A DNA stretch of 64,000 nt from Chitinophagaceae bacterium (GTDB lineage Bacteria > Bacteroidota > Bacteroidia > Chitinophagales > Chitinophagaceae). Position numbers and translations under genes: made by a program. Shown piece after piece: positions 31,465 through 42,196 of this stretch (position 1 is the first letter of the stretch; every line of letters starts with the position of its first letter). The stretch is taken from positions 158,577-222,576 of the forward strand of contig JADKJI010000003.1 in the NCBI GenBank assembly GCA_016721085.1, read 5' to 3'. The notes under the pieces were generated by a model. It was not told the DNA's origin. It ran no database searches and saw only the letters and a list, made by a program, of their open reading frames with translations.

Positions 31465-32460
31465 ATGATAGAGACCGAAATAACTATATTAATCTACAGA
31501 AAGTCTGATTTGGATACCATAAAAGAAAAAATTTGTAGAAGGAAAGTATTAGTGCCAATCTTTATAATTGAATATGAAAACCACTATGAAATAAAACTTT
31601 CAAGTGACTATGAAGAGTGGGAATTAGATTCAGCAATAAGTGAGTGTTTTCCAGACTATGAATTGACTACTGACATAGCGGGCGGTAAGAAAGAAATTAG
31701 AGCTCAAATAGCAAGGTATCAGTCAGAGTTTTCGACTGATGGGTGGGGAAGACAAATTGAAAACCCATTAAATGAGGTAAAGTATCTGATAAAGAAAGTA
31801 AACAAAACTCCTGAAAAATTTAATCCAAAAGTAAAAGTTTTATTTCAAGAAAACATTCAAGACTATTGTATCAATATAGTAAATGGAGAAAATAAAGCAA
31901 CGGGAGAAAAAGGCTATTTACTACTAAATTATTTCAAAGAAAAAGGTGAAGAAAATAGTACAGCTGAAGTTCTTAAGGATAGGCTTTACAAATCGCCAAT
32001 TGAAGCTTTTCATTATGGATTTTTGAAACTGCAAGAAATAGTAACTAAAGATTTTAAGGATTTTGAAGAACAAAAGAAGAAAGAGTTAAGAGACGAACAA
32101 AAACTTCCTCGAAAAATTATCAGAGAATTTATTAATTCCTGTAACAGTTTTCACATTGATGGAATAGTCAAAAATCTTACTGATAATATAGTGTATGAAA
32201 GAAGGGTAAATTGGCAAAGAGAATTAAAAATTGAAGGGATTAATAAATTTATAGAATTCATCAAATCTTCCGATCAAGACTTATGTTCTAAGAATTTTAA
32301 GATCAGGTCTCAGTGGAACTTCAATTCTTATGACATTACAATTGGAGTTAAATTCTTCCCTACATCGACTGACAATGCAACAAATAATGTTTTGAAATAT
32401 AAACAGTTTAGTTTTGTTTTAAAGGTTGATAAAATTGAAAGTATAATAGAAGAGAAATGA
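31465..32460 (+). CDS. Unrecognised 331-residue protein with NTF2-like C-terminus
   Basis: The N-terminal two thirds are unrecognised, mixed alpha/beta and charged. The last 100 residues (FINSCNSFHIDGIVKNLTDN, then a predicted beta-sheet ending FVLKVDKIES) resemble an NTF2/SnoaL-like cone fold. Nothing in the sequence points to catalysis. It is probably independent of the CoiA-like gene. Confidence 0.45.
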   Translation: MIETEITILIYRKSDLDTIKEKICRRKVLVPIFIIEYENHYEIKLSSDYEEWELDSAISECFPDYELTTDIAGGKKEIRAQIARYQSEFSTDGWGRQIENPLNEVKYLIKKVNKTPEKFNPKVKVLFQENIQDYCINIVNGENKATGEKGYLLLNYFKEKGEENSTAEVLKDRLYKSPIEAFHYGFLKLQEIVTKDFKDFEEQKKKELRDEQKLPRKIIREFINSCNSFHIDGIVKNLTDNIVYERRVNWQRELKIEGINKFIEFIKSSDQDLCSKNFKIRSQWNFNSYDITIGVKFFPTSTDNATNNVLKYKQFSFVLKVDKIESIIEEK

Positions 32461-32563
32461 ATTACAACACATAATACGGAAGCCCTCCTGGTATTGAAAA
32501 TTCTTTTTGTCGACTTTAAAAATTCAGCAAAAGACGATAATTATAAATAGTCCTAAAGAAGAT

Positions 32564-32693
32564 GGGCTTTAGATTACCGTTACACTGGGTTTGCGATTTC
32601 AGCACCGAAGTTGCTGGGCTTCCGTTAGGGATTGAAACGAAAATCCTTCGGCCAGGAAGATTGCAGTGTAAAGCCCGCCCGCAGGGAACGGCC
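32564..32693. repeat. Structured intergenic element without an ORF
   Basis: GGGCTTT (32564-32570) and TACACTG (32581-32587) pair with CAGTGTA and AAAGCCC (32664-32676), enclosing a second stem GGATT/AATCC (32629-32633 with 32642-32646) and the phrase ATTGAAACGA. Its composition is richer in G and C than its surroundings. From memory, similar phrases occur in intergenic repeats of Bacteroidota, but I could not check this. The 377-base gap 32461-32837 holds no gene. Confidence 0.4.
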
Positions 32694-32837
32694 AAATCAA
32701 TGTCTATCGCATCAACCAATTTTAGCCCAAAACACTTAACAGGAGCAGGTTTCGTGGTTTTATAAGGCCACAATAAACGTAAAATTCGGTACAGAAATTG
32801 TTTTTCTATTCTTATACATTTCTAGCGATTCTAACTT

Positions 32838-33407
32838 ATGAAAAGAGCTGAAAATTTTGATCGGGGCACCATCGTCGATATTCTTGTAAATTCTTTCAGG
32901 GATAATAAAAGCGTAAACTATATTATCAAACAGGATGCTAAAAAAAATGTAAGGTTAAAGCGGTTAATGGAATATTCTCACGACATCTGTAAATTATATG
33001 GCGATGTATTTATTACGGATGACAAGTCGGGTTGTGCGTTAATTGTAAAACCGGATAAGAAAAAAACTACTCTGAATTCTATTGTATTGGATGCCAAGTT
33101 TGCTGTTAGCTGTTTGGGTCTCTCCCATTTAAAAAAGGCGATGAGCCGGGAAGCGAAAATTAAATCACATCATCCTCAAGGATTACTTTATTATTTGTGG
33201 TTTATAGGTATTGATCCAAGTAAACAAAATAAGGGTATTGGAAGTAGCTTGCTAAAAGAGGTTATTACCGAAGGACAAAAAGAAAACCGTATTATTTGTT
33301 TGGAAACATCAACGTTAAAAAATATTCCCTGGTATCAATCATTCGGGTTTAAAATTTATCAAGAATTAGATTTTGGATATAAATTGTTTTGTTTGAAAAT
33401 AGAATAA
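32838..33407 (+). CDS. GNAT-family N-acetyltransferase
   Basis: A 189-residue protein with the acetyl-CoA site of the GNAT fold as LWFIGIDPSKQNKGIGSSLLKEVI (motif A) and CLETSTLKNIPWYQSFGFKI (motif B region). The N-terminal lobe is divergent and basic. It would transfer an acetyl group to an unknown substrate. It is 16 bases before the sensor-kinase gene and could be co-transcribed. Confidence 0.8.
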   Translation: MKRAENFDRGTIVDILVNSFRDNKSVNYIIKQDAKKNVRLKRLMEYSHDICKLYGDVFITDDKSGCALIVKPDKKKTTLNSIVLDAKFAVSCLGLSHLKKAMSREAKIKSHHPQGLLYYLWFIGIDPSKQNKGIGSSLLKEVITEGQKENRIICLETSTLKNIPWYQSFGFKIYQELDFGYKLFCLKIE

Positions 33408-33422
33408 GTAAATATTGCTGCC

Positions 33423-35626
33423 ATGTTACTGCCGGGTACCCAAATGCATATTATCACCTTCCTTTTTGTGTGCATAGAGGTAGTAATTCTTTGTTATCTT
33501 CTCATATACAGATTGGCAAGGCCGGATGATAAAACGGCTTATCTCAATATCATCCTAATCTTTTTGCTGGTTGTTTACAACGTAACCGGTGGATTGCTTC
33601 CCGATGAAAATTTGCCTGGTTCATATTTTATTCAGATGGCAATTGCATATGCTATGGGTTTTATTACGCCCTGTTATTTTCCCTATTACGTTTACAAAGC
33701 TTTTGGTTTAGCAAAGATGAAATTTCATGCGTATAAGGGAGTTTTCTTTTTTTGATTACCCCGTACATTTTATTCGTTATTGTATTTGCTTTTAGTAAGA
33801 ATCTAAACTTCGCAAAGGATTTATTGATACTGCCGGTGGTCTACGCACTGTGGGTCATATTCAGCCTTGCAAAAGCTTTACGTTATAAGTATAACGGTAA
33901 TTTCAGTAGTAGAGAGGCAAAAGAAGAGGTAACGGTTTTGTTTCTTAGCCTAACCCCCTGGGTAGGCCTACCTGTAATTGATTTCTTAAACTTAGGGCAA
34001 GGTATTGAAGCATCTATTACCAATATTGGATTCTTATTATTGTTTGCTTTGCAGCTTAAGGGGCACATTGCCGGTTTACGAACAGAGCATGAACGGTTGG
34101 TTACTACTGAACAACAGCTTCTCAATTGGAATACCACACTACAGGATGAAGTTGCTAAAAGAACAAATGATCTCGAAAAGATAAATGAACAGCGAACAAA
34201 TACATTTGTCAATTTAGCCCATGAAACAAAAACACCGCTTACGCTAATAACAAATTACTTAGATGAATATCTATATAAAAATGAGCAATCAGAAGAATTG
34301 CTTATTGTAAAAAAGAGCATTGATAAACTAACGTCTGATATTGTCAACTTTTTTGATGTTGAAAAATTCAATAAGGGAATAATAGTTTACAATCATAGCC
34401 TGATTTCCGATTTCAGCAGTATAGTGAAAGAGACTTTAGATTTGTTTGAACCTTCCGCAAATAAACGGAAGATAAAATTATCTGCCGCAATAGAGGATAA
34501 TGTTTATGTTAAAGCCGATCCATCGGCGCTTAACCGTGTTGTAAATAATCTAATAGAAAATGCAATTAAATTTTCTGCTGAAAATTCTAACATAAATATC
34601 ACACTGAATAAAGACCGGGAAATTTTAAATTTTTCTGTTCAGGATTTCGGAATAGGTATTCCGGTAGAATACCAGAAAAAAGTATTTGAACCATATTTTC
34701 AAATTGCAAATAAAAAAGCCAACGGCCAGGGAATGGGTTTAGGGCTACCCATAGTAAAAAAGATTGTAGAAGAATTAAAAGGCTCGATAGCAATTCGAAG
34801 CAAAGGAAAACTTGAAAGAGGTACAGAAATCATTGTATCATTAACACAATATCAGAAAACAGCGAGCGAAGTTGTAACCAAGCCTGATATACCTTCTTAC
34901 TTCTCTTCAACACCAGCGGAATTAAAAATAGAAAATAAACCTTACAATGAAAACGAGAAAACAATTTTAGTAGTAGAAGATAATATCAGTATGGCTAATT
35001 ATCTTTCTAAAAAGTTATGCGAAAATTATAACGTTTACACTGCCCTGAATGGTAATGAGGCTTTAAAGCAGATGAAAGAATTCGCTGTTTTGCCCGACCT
35101 GATTATTTCTGACGTGATGATGGATAAAATGGACGGCTATGCTTTTGCAAAAATCATTTCCAACCATTCTGCTTACGGGCATATCCCATTTATTTTTATT
35201 ACTGCTAAATCTGCTCCCACGGACAGATATGAAGGGCTTCGGTTGGGGGCCATAGATTATGTTCAAAAGCCATTTTTGATACAGGAGTTACTCGGGAAAA
35301 TAGATTCAATTCTTGCAGTGACTGCCAAGCAAAAAAAGTCTATTATAGATACGGCTTTTGCTTCACTCACCCGGAACGAGAACCGGAACGTTCCCGGCGC
35401 AATGCACAGTTTCGTTGAGAATTGCCAAATCTACAACTTGTCAGCAAGGGAAAAAGAAGTAGCGGAATTGATATGTAGGGGACTAAAATACAAAGCTATC
35501 GCTGACACACTTTTTATTGCAGAAAGAACCGTAACCAAACATGCCCAGAATATTTTTGAAAAAGTGAACGTGTCTAATAAAATGGAGCTGTCCAATAAAT
35601 TGGAGTATGCGAACAATTCAGCCTAA
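33423..35626 (+). CDS. Hybrid sensor histidine kinase/response regulator with LuxR domain (one frameshift)
   Basis: A T run of seven near 33750 is one short; joining the two frames gives about 734 residues. The first 250 residues hold about seven membrane segments. Then a coiled-coil (RTEHERLVTTEQQLL), HisKA with phosphoacceptor histidine in VNLAHETKTPL, HATPase with NLIENAIKFS, FGIGIP and GMGLGLP, a receiver domain (VVEDN, DLIISDVMMD, FITAKS) and a C-terminal LuxR helix-turn-helix (LSAREKEVAELI, RTVTKHAQNIF). All steps of signalling sit in one protein. In CTnDOT-like elements RteA/RteB controls excision; this may be an analogue. Confidence 0.8.
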
Positions 35627-35770
35627 AACTAAAGATGCTGACGGGTATCCTTTATAGAAATTCAAATAAACTGCTGAAAATGAGCAAAATACTCATTTCT
35701 ACGTATGAAAATAGTATGCTTTACTGATGCTCAAAAATTGGCATAGGCTTAAACTTTGTACAGTAAAAGG

Positions 35771-35791
35771 CCTGCTTAGTTGCTGAGCAGG
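35771..35791 (+). promoter_or_regulatory. Hairpin just upstream of the 35797 gene
   Basis: CCTGCTTAG and CTGAGCAGG form a 9-bp stem with one T-G pair around TTG, ending 5 bases before the likely ATG at 35797. A hairpin there would mask the ribosome binding site and could control translation. Confidence 0.35.
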
Positions 35792-35796
35792 TAACC

Positions 35797-36949
35797 ATGC
35801 CGTACATGACTACATTCTTAAAAAATGGAATATCCTCATCAATGAGGAATTGTGCCCGTATCAGGAAAGCCTTAACAGGCTCACCGAGGCTGAGATAAGC
35901 ACCATCATAAAGGAATCTGCTGCAGAGGTTGAAAACGTAAGAAACCTATTGATGGAATATTTTGTAAATACCCCCAGCATCAGCGATAAAGAGAATTTTG
36001 TAAAGGTTAACCAAGCGCTCCTTATCAGGCTGCTGGACAAGCTGTATTCCTGCCGAAATAGTAATGTACCAGAAAAGGTATTAAACCTCTACAATCAGCT
36101 CGGAAATCACTTGCAGGCATCACTGGACTTTATTGAGGACTTCTTTGGCAATTATTTCGACCATAATGAAAAAGTACCTTCACCATACCTTGAAATAACC
36201 CGGAACGAAATCGGCAAGCAATTAAAAAAACTAACGTTTGTTTTTAATTCAAGCTGCGTTGATAAAATAATGGCGAAAGGAATTGTCCAAACCATACAAC
36301 AATTTATCTGCTGCAAAATTGAAAACCAATATCCTATGCAAACATATCTTATCATAAGCTATTGCTCCATGAATTGATCTCACAGGAACCCATGTCCACA
36401 CAAACAATTCGTAAAATTTTGTACCAGTTAAACTTCAATGAATTTGCATTCATTGACTTTGAATTTGAGCGGCTCCATGCCTTAACCGATGCTGCCGAAA
36501 CAAAGGCGGAAAAAATATCGACGCTTAGATTTGAACAAAAGACAATTAGCCAATATCCACTGAAACTAAATACTGTTTATGATGCTTCTATGCCCTCTTT
36601 AAGAGACCAGATGAATAGCTGGATAGAAGCAGAGGTTAAATTTTTAGAAAACGGACATCCGGCAGAAAAAGAACAACCTGCACCTATTGATATCACAGAG
36701 AAAATAAATACTTCTTTATCCGTTGCAAAACTGGCACTGATAATTCGACTGCTGGTTGTTGATAAAATCATCATTAACCGAACAGTTGCACCCATGCTTC
36801 GGATTATTACCAGGATTGTAACCACCTTGCAAAAAGACGAAATTTCATTCGGTAGCCTTGAAACTAAATATCATGCTCCTGATAAGGCAACCATAACTGC
36901 GGTGAGGGATATGCTGTTTAAGTGGATTAATATTCTTGGCAAACTTTAA
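35797..36949 (+). CDS. Unrecognised helical protein downstream of the sensor kinase (frameshifted)
   Basis: Two or three frames join: starting MPYMTTFLK at 35797, an A run near 35822 that is one short, and a second shift near 36350. The product is about 384 residues, mostly helical, with cysteines in the middle and a leucine/isoleucine-rich C-terminal half (SLSVAKLALIIRLLVV). No family is recognised. In this position an accessory regulator of the kinase, as RteC is to RteA/RteB, is possible but unproven. Confidence 0.5.
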
Positions 36950-36963
36950 TTTACTGAAAGATA

Positions 36964-39620
36964 TTAAAGATCGACTATTGTAAAATATGGTAGAGGCAAT
37001 GGACTATAAACAATATTGCCAAAATGATTAATGTACTCGCACTCATTTTCGTTCCATTCGAATCCTGGTCTTGCAAGACAATATTCATTTCTTCCTGTAA
37101 CAGAATACACATAGCAGTATCCAATACCAGCAATCGATGAATAAATTATTTGCCCTTTTGTAGCTGTCTTTGAAAAATCCTTTGTTTCCCTTTTTTTAGC
37201 TGCCTTTGTCAAAGCATTACAAACCCTTTCAGAAAAATAATTAAGATGCTCACCAAGATGGTAAGATTGCTGTTTTAATTGTTTTGTTTTTGAGATTACT
37301 CTTGTAATCAAATTAGGAATTTGGTGGTTTAATTCATCTGTTGTTGACCACCCCAAATAATGCAGTGCATTTAATAAGAGCGTCTTGATATAAAACTGTT
37401 CGTCTTCCTTCCAAGATATATTTAAGATACAAGCAATCGTGCTTACCAAAGCATCATACCTTAACTCAGAAAATTTCTTTTTTGTATAATCGAATGAATA
37501 ATCTTTAAAGCCATTTTTAGCCAACCGTAAAAAATCGCCAATTATATTCAAGCAGCAGCCCTTTACATTATCATTGTCATAATCTCCAGTCAATGGCAAA
37601 TAAGTAAAAAATAATTGGGCTTGCTCATCTTCAATTTTTTCAGATTTGCCTCCAAATTCATGAATCAATTCTAGTGCGATTAAGTATTTGGTAAGGTCGG
37701 TTAATGAAATTTTATATTCAGAGACTTTGACATCCTTGTATAGAATATCATGATGAAAATAGCCATACAAATTTTTAAAAAAGGCCTTCAATTTCTTTTT
37801 ATCCGACTCAAGCAATTTTAAGGAAATAGATTTATCTGCTCTAACCTCTTCCTCTTCATTTCCGGCTAAGTGGCTAATATTTTCTTCCTGCTCATCGGTG
37901 CGTATGTCCGGATGTGTGGTAGGAGTCATTGAATGAGCTGTCTTTAAAGCATCTAAAATTCTTAGAGAAGGAGAGAATAAAACAGAATGTTCATACAACT
38001 GTGAGTTATGTCCAACAGGTTTATAATTATCCAAATCATACAATTTGTAGTCATTCGTATTAGCCTTCTGTTCTTCTTTCTGGGCATGCCCGAATTTCGA
38101 ACTAACGAAATGCCATCTTCTTTTTCACTTTCATCAATAATAGCATAGTGAATGAGATCAAGCACATTTCGTAGTTCGCCATTTTGTAGCTGATTACATA
38201 ATTTTTCCAGCTCTTCATTTTTAGGATCAGGGTGTGTCTTTGCAATAGCAAAATAATTTGCAATGATTATTTTATTAGACGTTTGAAGATTTCCAGTAGA
38301 AGAAACGATTTGAATATAGCGCAAATAACTTTCCTCAATTTCAATCTTAAATTCCATTTTTGATTTGTATTCAGTAACGGAAAGTGTTTTTATCTGCCGA
38401 TTATTTGCATCATACAATGCTATGGAAACCGGTGTATCAATTTTACCATTTGAATAAACTGTTAGTATGTTATAACTTACTTCTGCTGCCAATAATTTAA
38501 CAGGGAATTTGTTATTCTTAATTATCGATTGAAAAATCGAGGAATTAGTGTTAACGGTAAAAGTTGATAATTGTCTTTTATCTTTTTCTTTAAGCTTTAA
38601 ACCTATTTTATTTAAAATATTCCCTTTAGGTGATTTAGTAAATACGCAAACTTCATTATTTGACGAATTATTTATACCTAACCCAGCAGCTGTTACGTTT
38701 GCGCTTCCAAATAAGCAAAACTCTATACCTTTATTTGTCCTGAAATGTAGAATTTTTGCATGGAGCTTTGATCTTTGATTGGCTCCTATACTTCTACAAA
38801 GTTCCATTTCATTCCAATCGTAAAATGAATATCTTTTGTCTGGCTTTACAGCCACGGGTATAGTCCCACTTTCATCCATAACTATGTTTATTTCAGCATC
38901 GGGATAAGCAGTTTTTATTTGTTCGAGGGCTTTACCTTGAGTATCATAGTATGGGGAAACTGCGGTAATTTCAACTATCTTTTCGGTGCCAATAATAGCT
39001 TGGATTTGCTGCCAGATATTGTTGCCTTCTGAATTATATAATAATGCAATTTGTTCATCTTCTGAAATATTTAACAACTCAAAAGGATTATTCTTAGGTA
39101 ATTCAGCAAGCCATTGCGAATGTTCTCCAATCCAACGTGTGGTCTTGTCTCCTGTAATTCCTTTCACACCTGAGCATAATTTTGAGATATATTCCCAGGC
39201 GGCTGAAAAAATAGGACCATGGCTTGGTTGTTTGATATCAAAATGAAATGATCCCCAAATCTCATCATTACTTCCATTTCCTGAATTGGTAAGGTTACCT
39301 GAACCTACTATCAGTAATCCTTCATGTTCTCCGAAAAGTAGCCAAATCTTAGGATGGAAAATACCACTTTCAAAAATTGGATATAAAGAATAGCCGGTTG
39401 AAAATTTCATTTCTTCCCCGGTAGCCTGAGCCATTAGTTCTGAATAAAAATATCCGTCAATAAGAACGTTTACATTTCGCACACCGCATGAACGCAACCA
39501 TTTCATAACCTTCATTTCAAAGAAATAAAAATCAAAACTAAATGTTGTTAAAATGCAGCTGTGGTATCTACCGCTACCAATTAGGGTTAAAATATTGTCT
39601 CTTTTAATAGCCATTATCAA
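36964..39620 (-). CDS. PLD-like protein with two HKD motifs (one frameshift)
   Basis: Two frames join near 38075 (one A short) into about 885 residues. The first HKD-type site is HPKIWLLF with GSGNLT and the second HAKILHF with GSANVT, both with the following acidic residues (GNGSNDEIW and NNEVCV). Two such sites make one active centre in PLD-family nucleases. The rest, including the C-terminal 400 residues, is unrecognised. The start overlaps the stop of the upstream gene by 4 bases, so this pair is co-translated. Nucleic-acid cleavage is expected. Confidence 0.7.
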
Positions 39621-41185
39621 GTAACTATTTCTTTATGCAAATCAGTTATAAGTCCATCATCATCTATAATTTGCAAATCCGAAAGTATGTTTTGTAAAGC
39701 ATTCATCCGTGGAGATGTCCATCGTGCTGGGAAGATATCAATAAGCCGGATCATTTGTTCTTCAATTACAAATTTATTGGTTGCCTGTGTCCCATTACCC
39801 ATCTTTCTTAATGCAACCATTTGATGGCGGTAAATAATATTTTTATGAATAAAATTGACAATAAAATCTTTGATATTTTCCGACGAAGAATAAAATATGG
39901 ACAGCAGTCCATCTGCCATATTACCTTCCCTGATTACTCCCTTTCTGCTCATAAATTCTTTTAGCTGTGGCAATTGATCTTTATTATTCTTGTACAATTT
40001 AAACAGCAAATCAAAACCAGTTTTGCAATTGACAGCCGGAACATTATTCCCGTCTATTTTTTCCATGAGGGAGTCTTCAGTATCGTTATCATCAATAGAA
40101 GCAATATAATCGTCAAGTGTTGAATCTGTAACTATAGTAAAATGTTTACTGATCTTTTCAGCAAAATCACTAATGAATTTGGGTAGATATTGCTCCGCAT
40201 GCAAAGACTCTAGTTCACTAAGTGTCGCCCAAAATATAATGCCACAGCAATATTGCCAATACTCATTTAGTTGATAACAATACCATCCAACGTTTGTTTC
40301 ATTTGTATTTGTCAGCTTTTGCTGATAGCATTCATCAAGATAGTTGCTCCAGTAGTATTCGCTATCATTTTTTGCAGCATTTATAAGTAAAGAAGAGATG
40401 GTATTCTTTCTGTAGAAAGTAAAATCCTCTTCTATTTCTTTACTTGGAAAGTCTTTATCTAAAAGCATTTCAACATATAATTTCCATTCTTTTGTCTCTG
40501 GGTCTATTTTGTCAATATAATAATAATCAATAAGTAAATGGATGTCCTTTGCAAATAATTTCCCCTTCTTTATACTGTTATAAAAGATTGCCTTTATTTC
40601 CTCAGTTAGCGTTTCATCAAATGCCTCTGCCAGTTCCTGCCCTGAGACTTTTTGCCTCGGATGAGGACGAGTAATGTTGAATATTATATCTCCTTCATCA
40701 TTTTCATAACGAACAGCCAAGGCTAAAGCTTGCAGTGCTCCAAAATAGTATTGGCCAAATGCGCCAGAGGGAAATTTCCAGTAAACCTTATCACTGCCTG
40801 AATCCTTGTCAGCGCCTGCTTTTAAATCGAAAGTATCCGACATAGTATCATTCAATAGTCCCGAAGCAAAATCACTACCTGTAATTTGAGTTACACCTTT
40901 TCTTTCCTTTTGCATCAATATCGCAATCAGTAATTCCGCCCTTCTTATGAACCTATATTGTTCTACTTGATTTCCTTTTTTTTCCTTTTTTAAATAAAAG
41001 TCTAATAACCAACAATAGAACCCATAATATCTGAGCCGGTTTGTTAGATTTGATAAACCAGGTAACATTACAGCATAGGTTGCTTCCGAAGTCACCTGCA
41101 GTCCCAGCGGGTCCAAACCAGTTATCAGGTTTATTGTTTCTCCCCAAAATGGATAGAGTGAGTTACCTTTTTGCAATACAGCCAT
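39617..41185 (-). CDS. Unrecognised 522-residue partner of the PLD protein
   Basis: A soluble helical protein with WGETINLITGLDPLGLQV near the start, YYGFYCWLLDFYLKKEKK, and the motif PHPRQKVSGQELAEAF in the middle. I do not recognise a family. It overlaps the PLD gene by 4 bases, and such tight overlap usually means a complex of the two products. Confidence 0.55.
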   Translation of the reverse strand: MAVLQKGNSLYPFWGETINLITGLDPLGLQVTSEATYAVMLPGLSNLTNRLRYYGFYCWLLDFYLKKEKKGNQVEQYRFIRRAELLIAILMQKERKGVTQITGSDFASGLLNDTMSDTFDLKAGADKDSGSDKVYWKFPSGAFGQYYFGALQALALAVRYENDEGDIIFNITRPHPRQKVSGQELAEAFDETLTEEIKAIFYNSIKKGKLFAKDIHLLIDYYYIDKIDPETKEWKLYVEMLLDKDFPSKEIEEDFTFYRKNTISSLLINAAKNDSEYYWSNYLDECYQQKLTNTNETNVGWYCYQLNEYWQYCCGIIFWATLSELESLHAEQYLPKFISDFAEKISKHFTIVTDSTLDDYIASIDDNDTEDSLMEKIDGNNVPAVNCKTGFDLLFKLYKNNKDQLPQLKEFMSRKGVIREGNMADGLLSIFYSSSENIKDFIVNFIHKNIIYRHQMVALRKMGNGTQATNKFVIEEQMIRLIDIFPARWTSPRMNALQNILSDLQIIDDDGLITDLHKEIVT

Positions 41186-41268
41186 AGCGAATTTTCATAT
41201 TAGGTAAATATAAGAAGTTGTATTTGAAGCACCTACACTACATTTTGGCTCTTTGGTAATGGGATATC

Positions 41269-42186
41269 TTAATACTGATCAAAAGCTTTCTTATGCGCAA
41301 GTTTTATTTCCTTCACAAGCGACTTAGGCTTTATCACCTTCATATTGTCCCCAAATGAAAGCAATTCCATTATTAAATCATGAGTTACATAAAGCTTCAG
41401 CTTTACTAAAAGCTCATCATCATTATCCTCTAATATTTCCTGTGTTTCATGTAGAGGTAGAGTTTTAATGTATTTACCTTGAAATGGATCGAAAGACAAG
41501 ATTATTTCTTGTGGTTCTTCATCAATTGGGCAGATAATTCCGAAACAATGACGATACGTTTGTTCAATGCTGAAGGTGTTTGGGTATATAAATGTTAAGT
41601 TAGTGATCTCAAGATTTGAGAGCCGGTCTAACGCAAAACTTTTTACATTTTTATCTTTACTATCCTTTGCCATCACATACCATCGATTTTTAAACTCCTT
41701 TAGGGCATAAGGTTCAACCTTTCGGGCAGTGGTCTCCTCCTCCCAAAACTTTTGGTAAATAAATTTGATCTGCAGTTTGTTTTTAATGGCATGTAATAAA
41801 CCATACAGGTTTTCAGTTCCTTGCGGCTTACGTTTCTCTAAATGTATAAAAGGAGTAAGATCTTGCGCAAGATTTAAAGAGTTAAACATATCAAATGCCT
41901 CAATCATTCTCTGAAAGTTCATATTTTCAGTGTCACTTTGAGTAATATAGTACCCCTTCAATGATTTTGAATATTCAATGTCGATGCCAAAAACGTTTCT
42001 GACTTCCCTAATATCTCTTTGAAGTGTTCGCTTGGAAAATCCAATATTCAAGGTGTCGTCCTGCATCTGCAGGTATTCAAATTGATTATCAATATAAGCC
42101 TGTAATTCTTCATAAGTTGAATAAGGTTTTGCTTTTAATTTTTTCAGAATTAGCAGATATCTTGATATGTAACCTCTCTTAGACAT
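41269..42186 (-). CDS. WYL-domain transcriptional regulator
   Basis: A 305-residue protein with an N-terminal winged-helix (MSKRGYISRYLLILKKL, TLQRDIREVRNVFGIDIEY), then a WYL domain around KVEPYALKEFKNRWYVMA and KSFALDRLSNL, followed by the C-terminal WCX-like extension. WYL regulators sense nucleic-acid or nucleotide signals and control defence genes such as BREX and CBASS. It lies between the PLD pair and the DUF262 gene, all on one strand. Confidence 0.85.
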   Translation of the reverse strand: MSKRGYISRYLLILKKLKAKPYSTYEELQAYIDNQFEYLQMQDDTLNIGFSKRTLQRDIREVRNVFGIDIEYSKSLKGYYITQSDTENMNFQRMIEAFDMFNSLNLAQDLTPFIHLEKRKPQGTENLYGLLHAIKNKLQIKFIYQKFWEEETTARKVEPYALKEFKNRWYVMAKDSKDKNVKSFALDRLSNLEITNLTFIYPNTFSIEQTYRHCFGIICPIDEEPQEIILSFDPFQGKYIKTLPLHETQEILEDNDDELLVKLKLYVTHDLIMELLSFGDNMKVIKPKSLVKEIKLAHKKAFDQY

Positions 42187-42196
42187 TTAATGGAAT

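Noticed and set aside
32516..32773. Overlapping ORFs on both strands in the structured element
   Set aside because: Both strands are open because of the composition of the element; neither reads as a protein.
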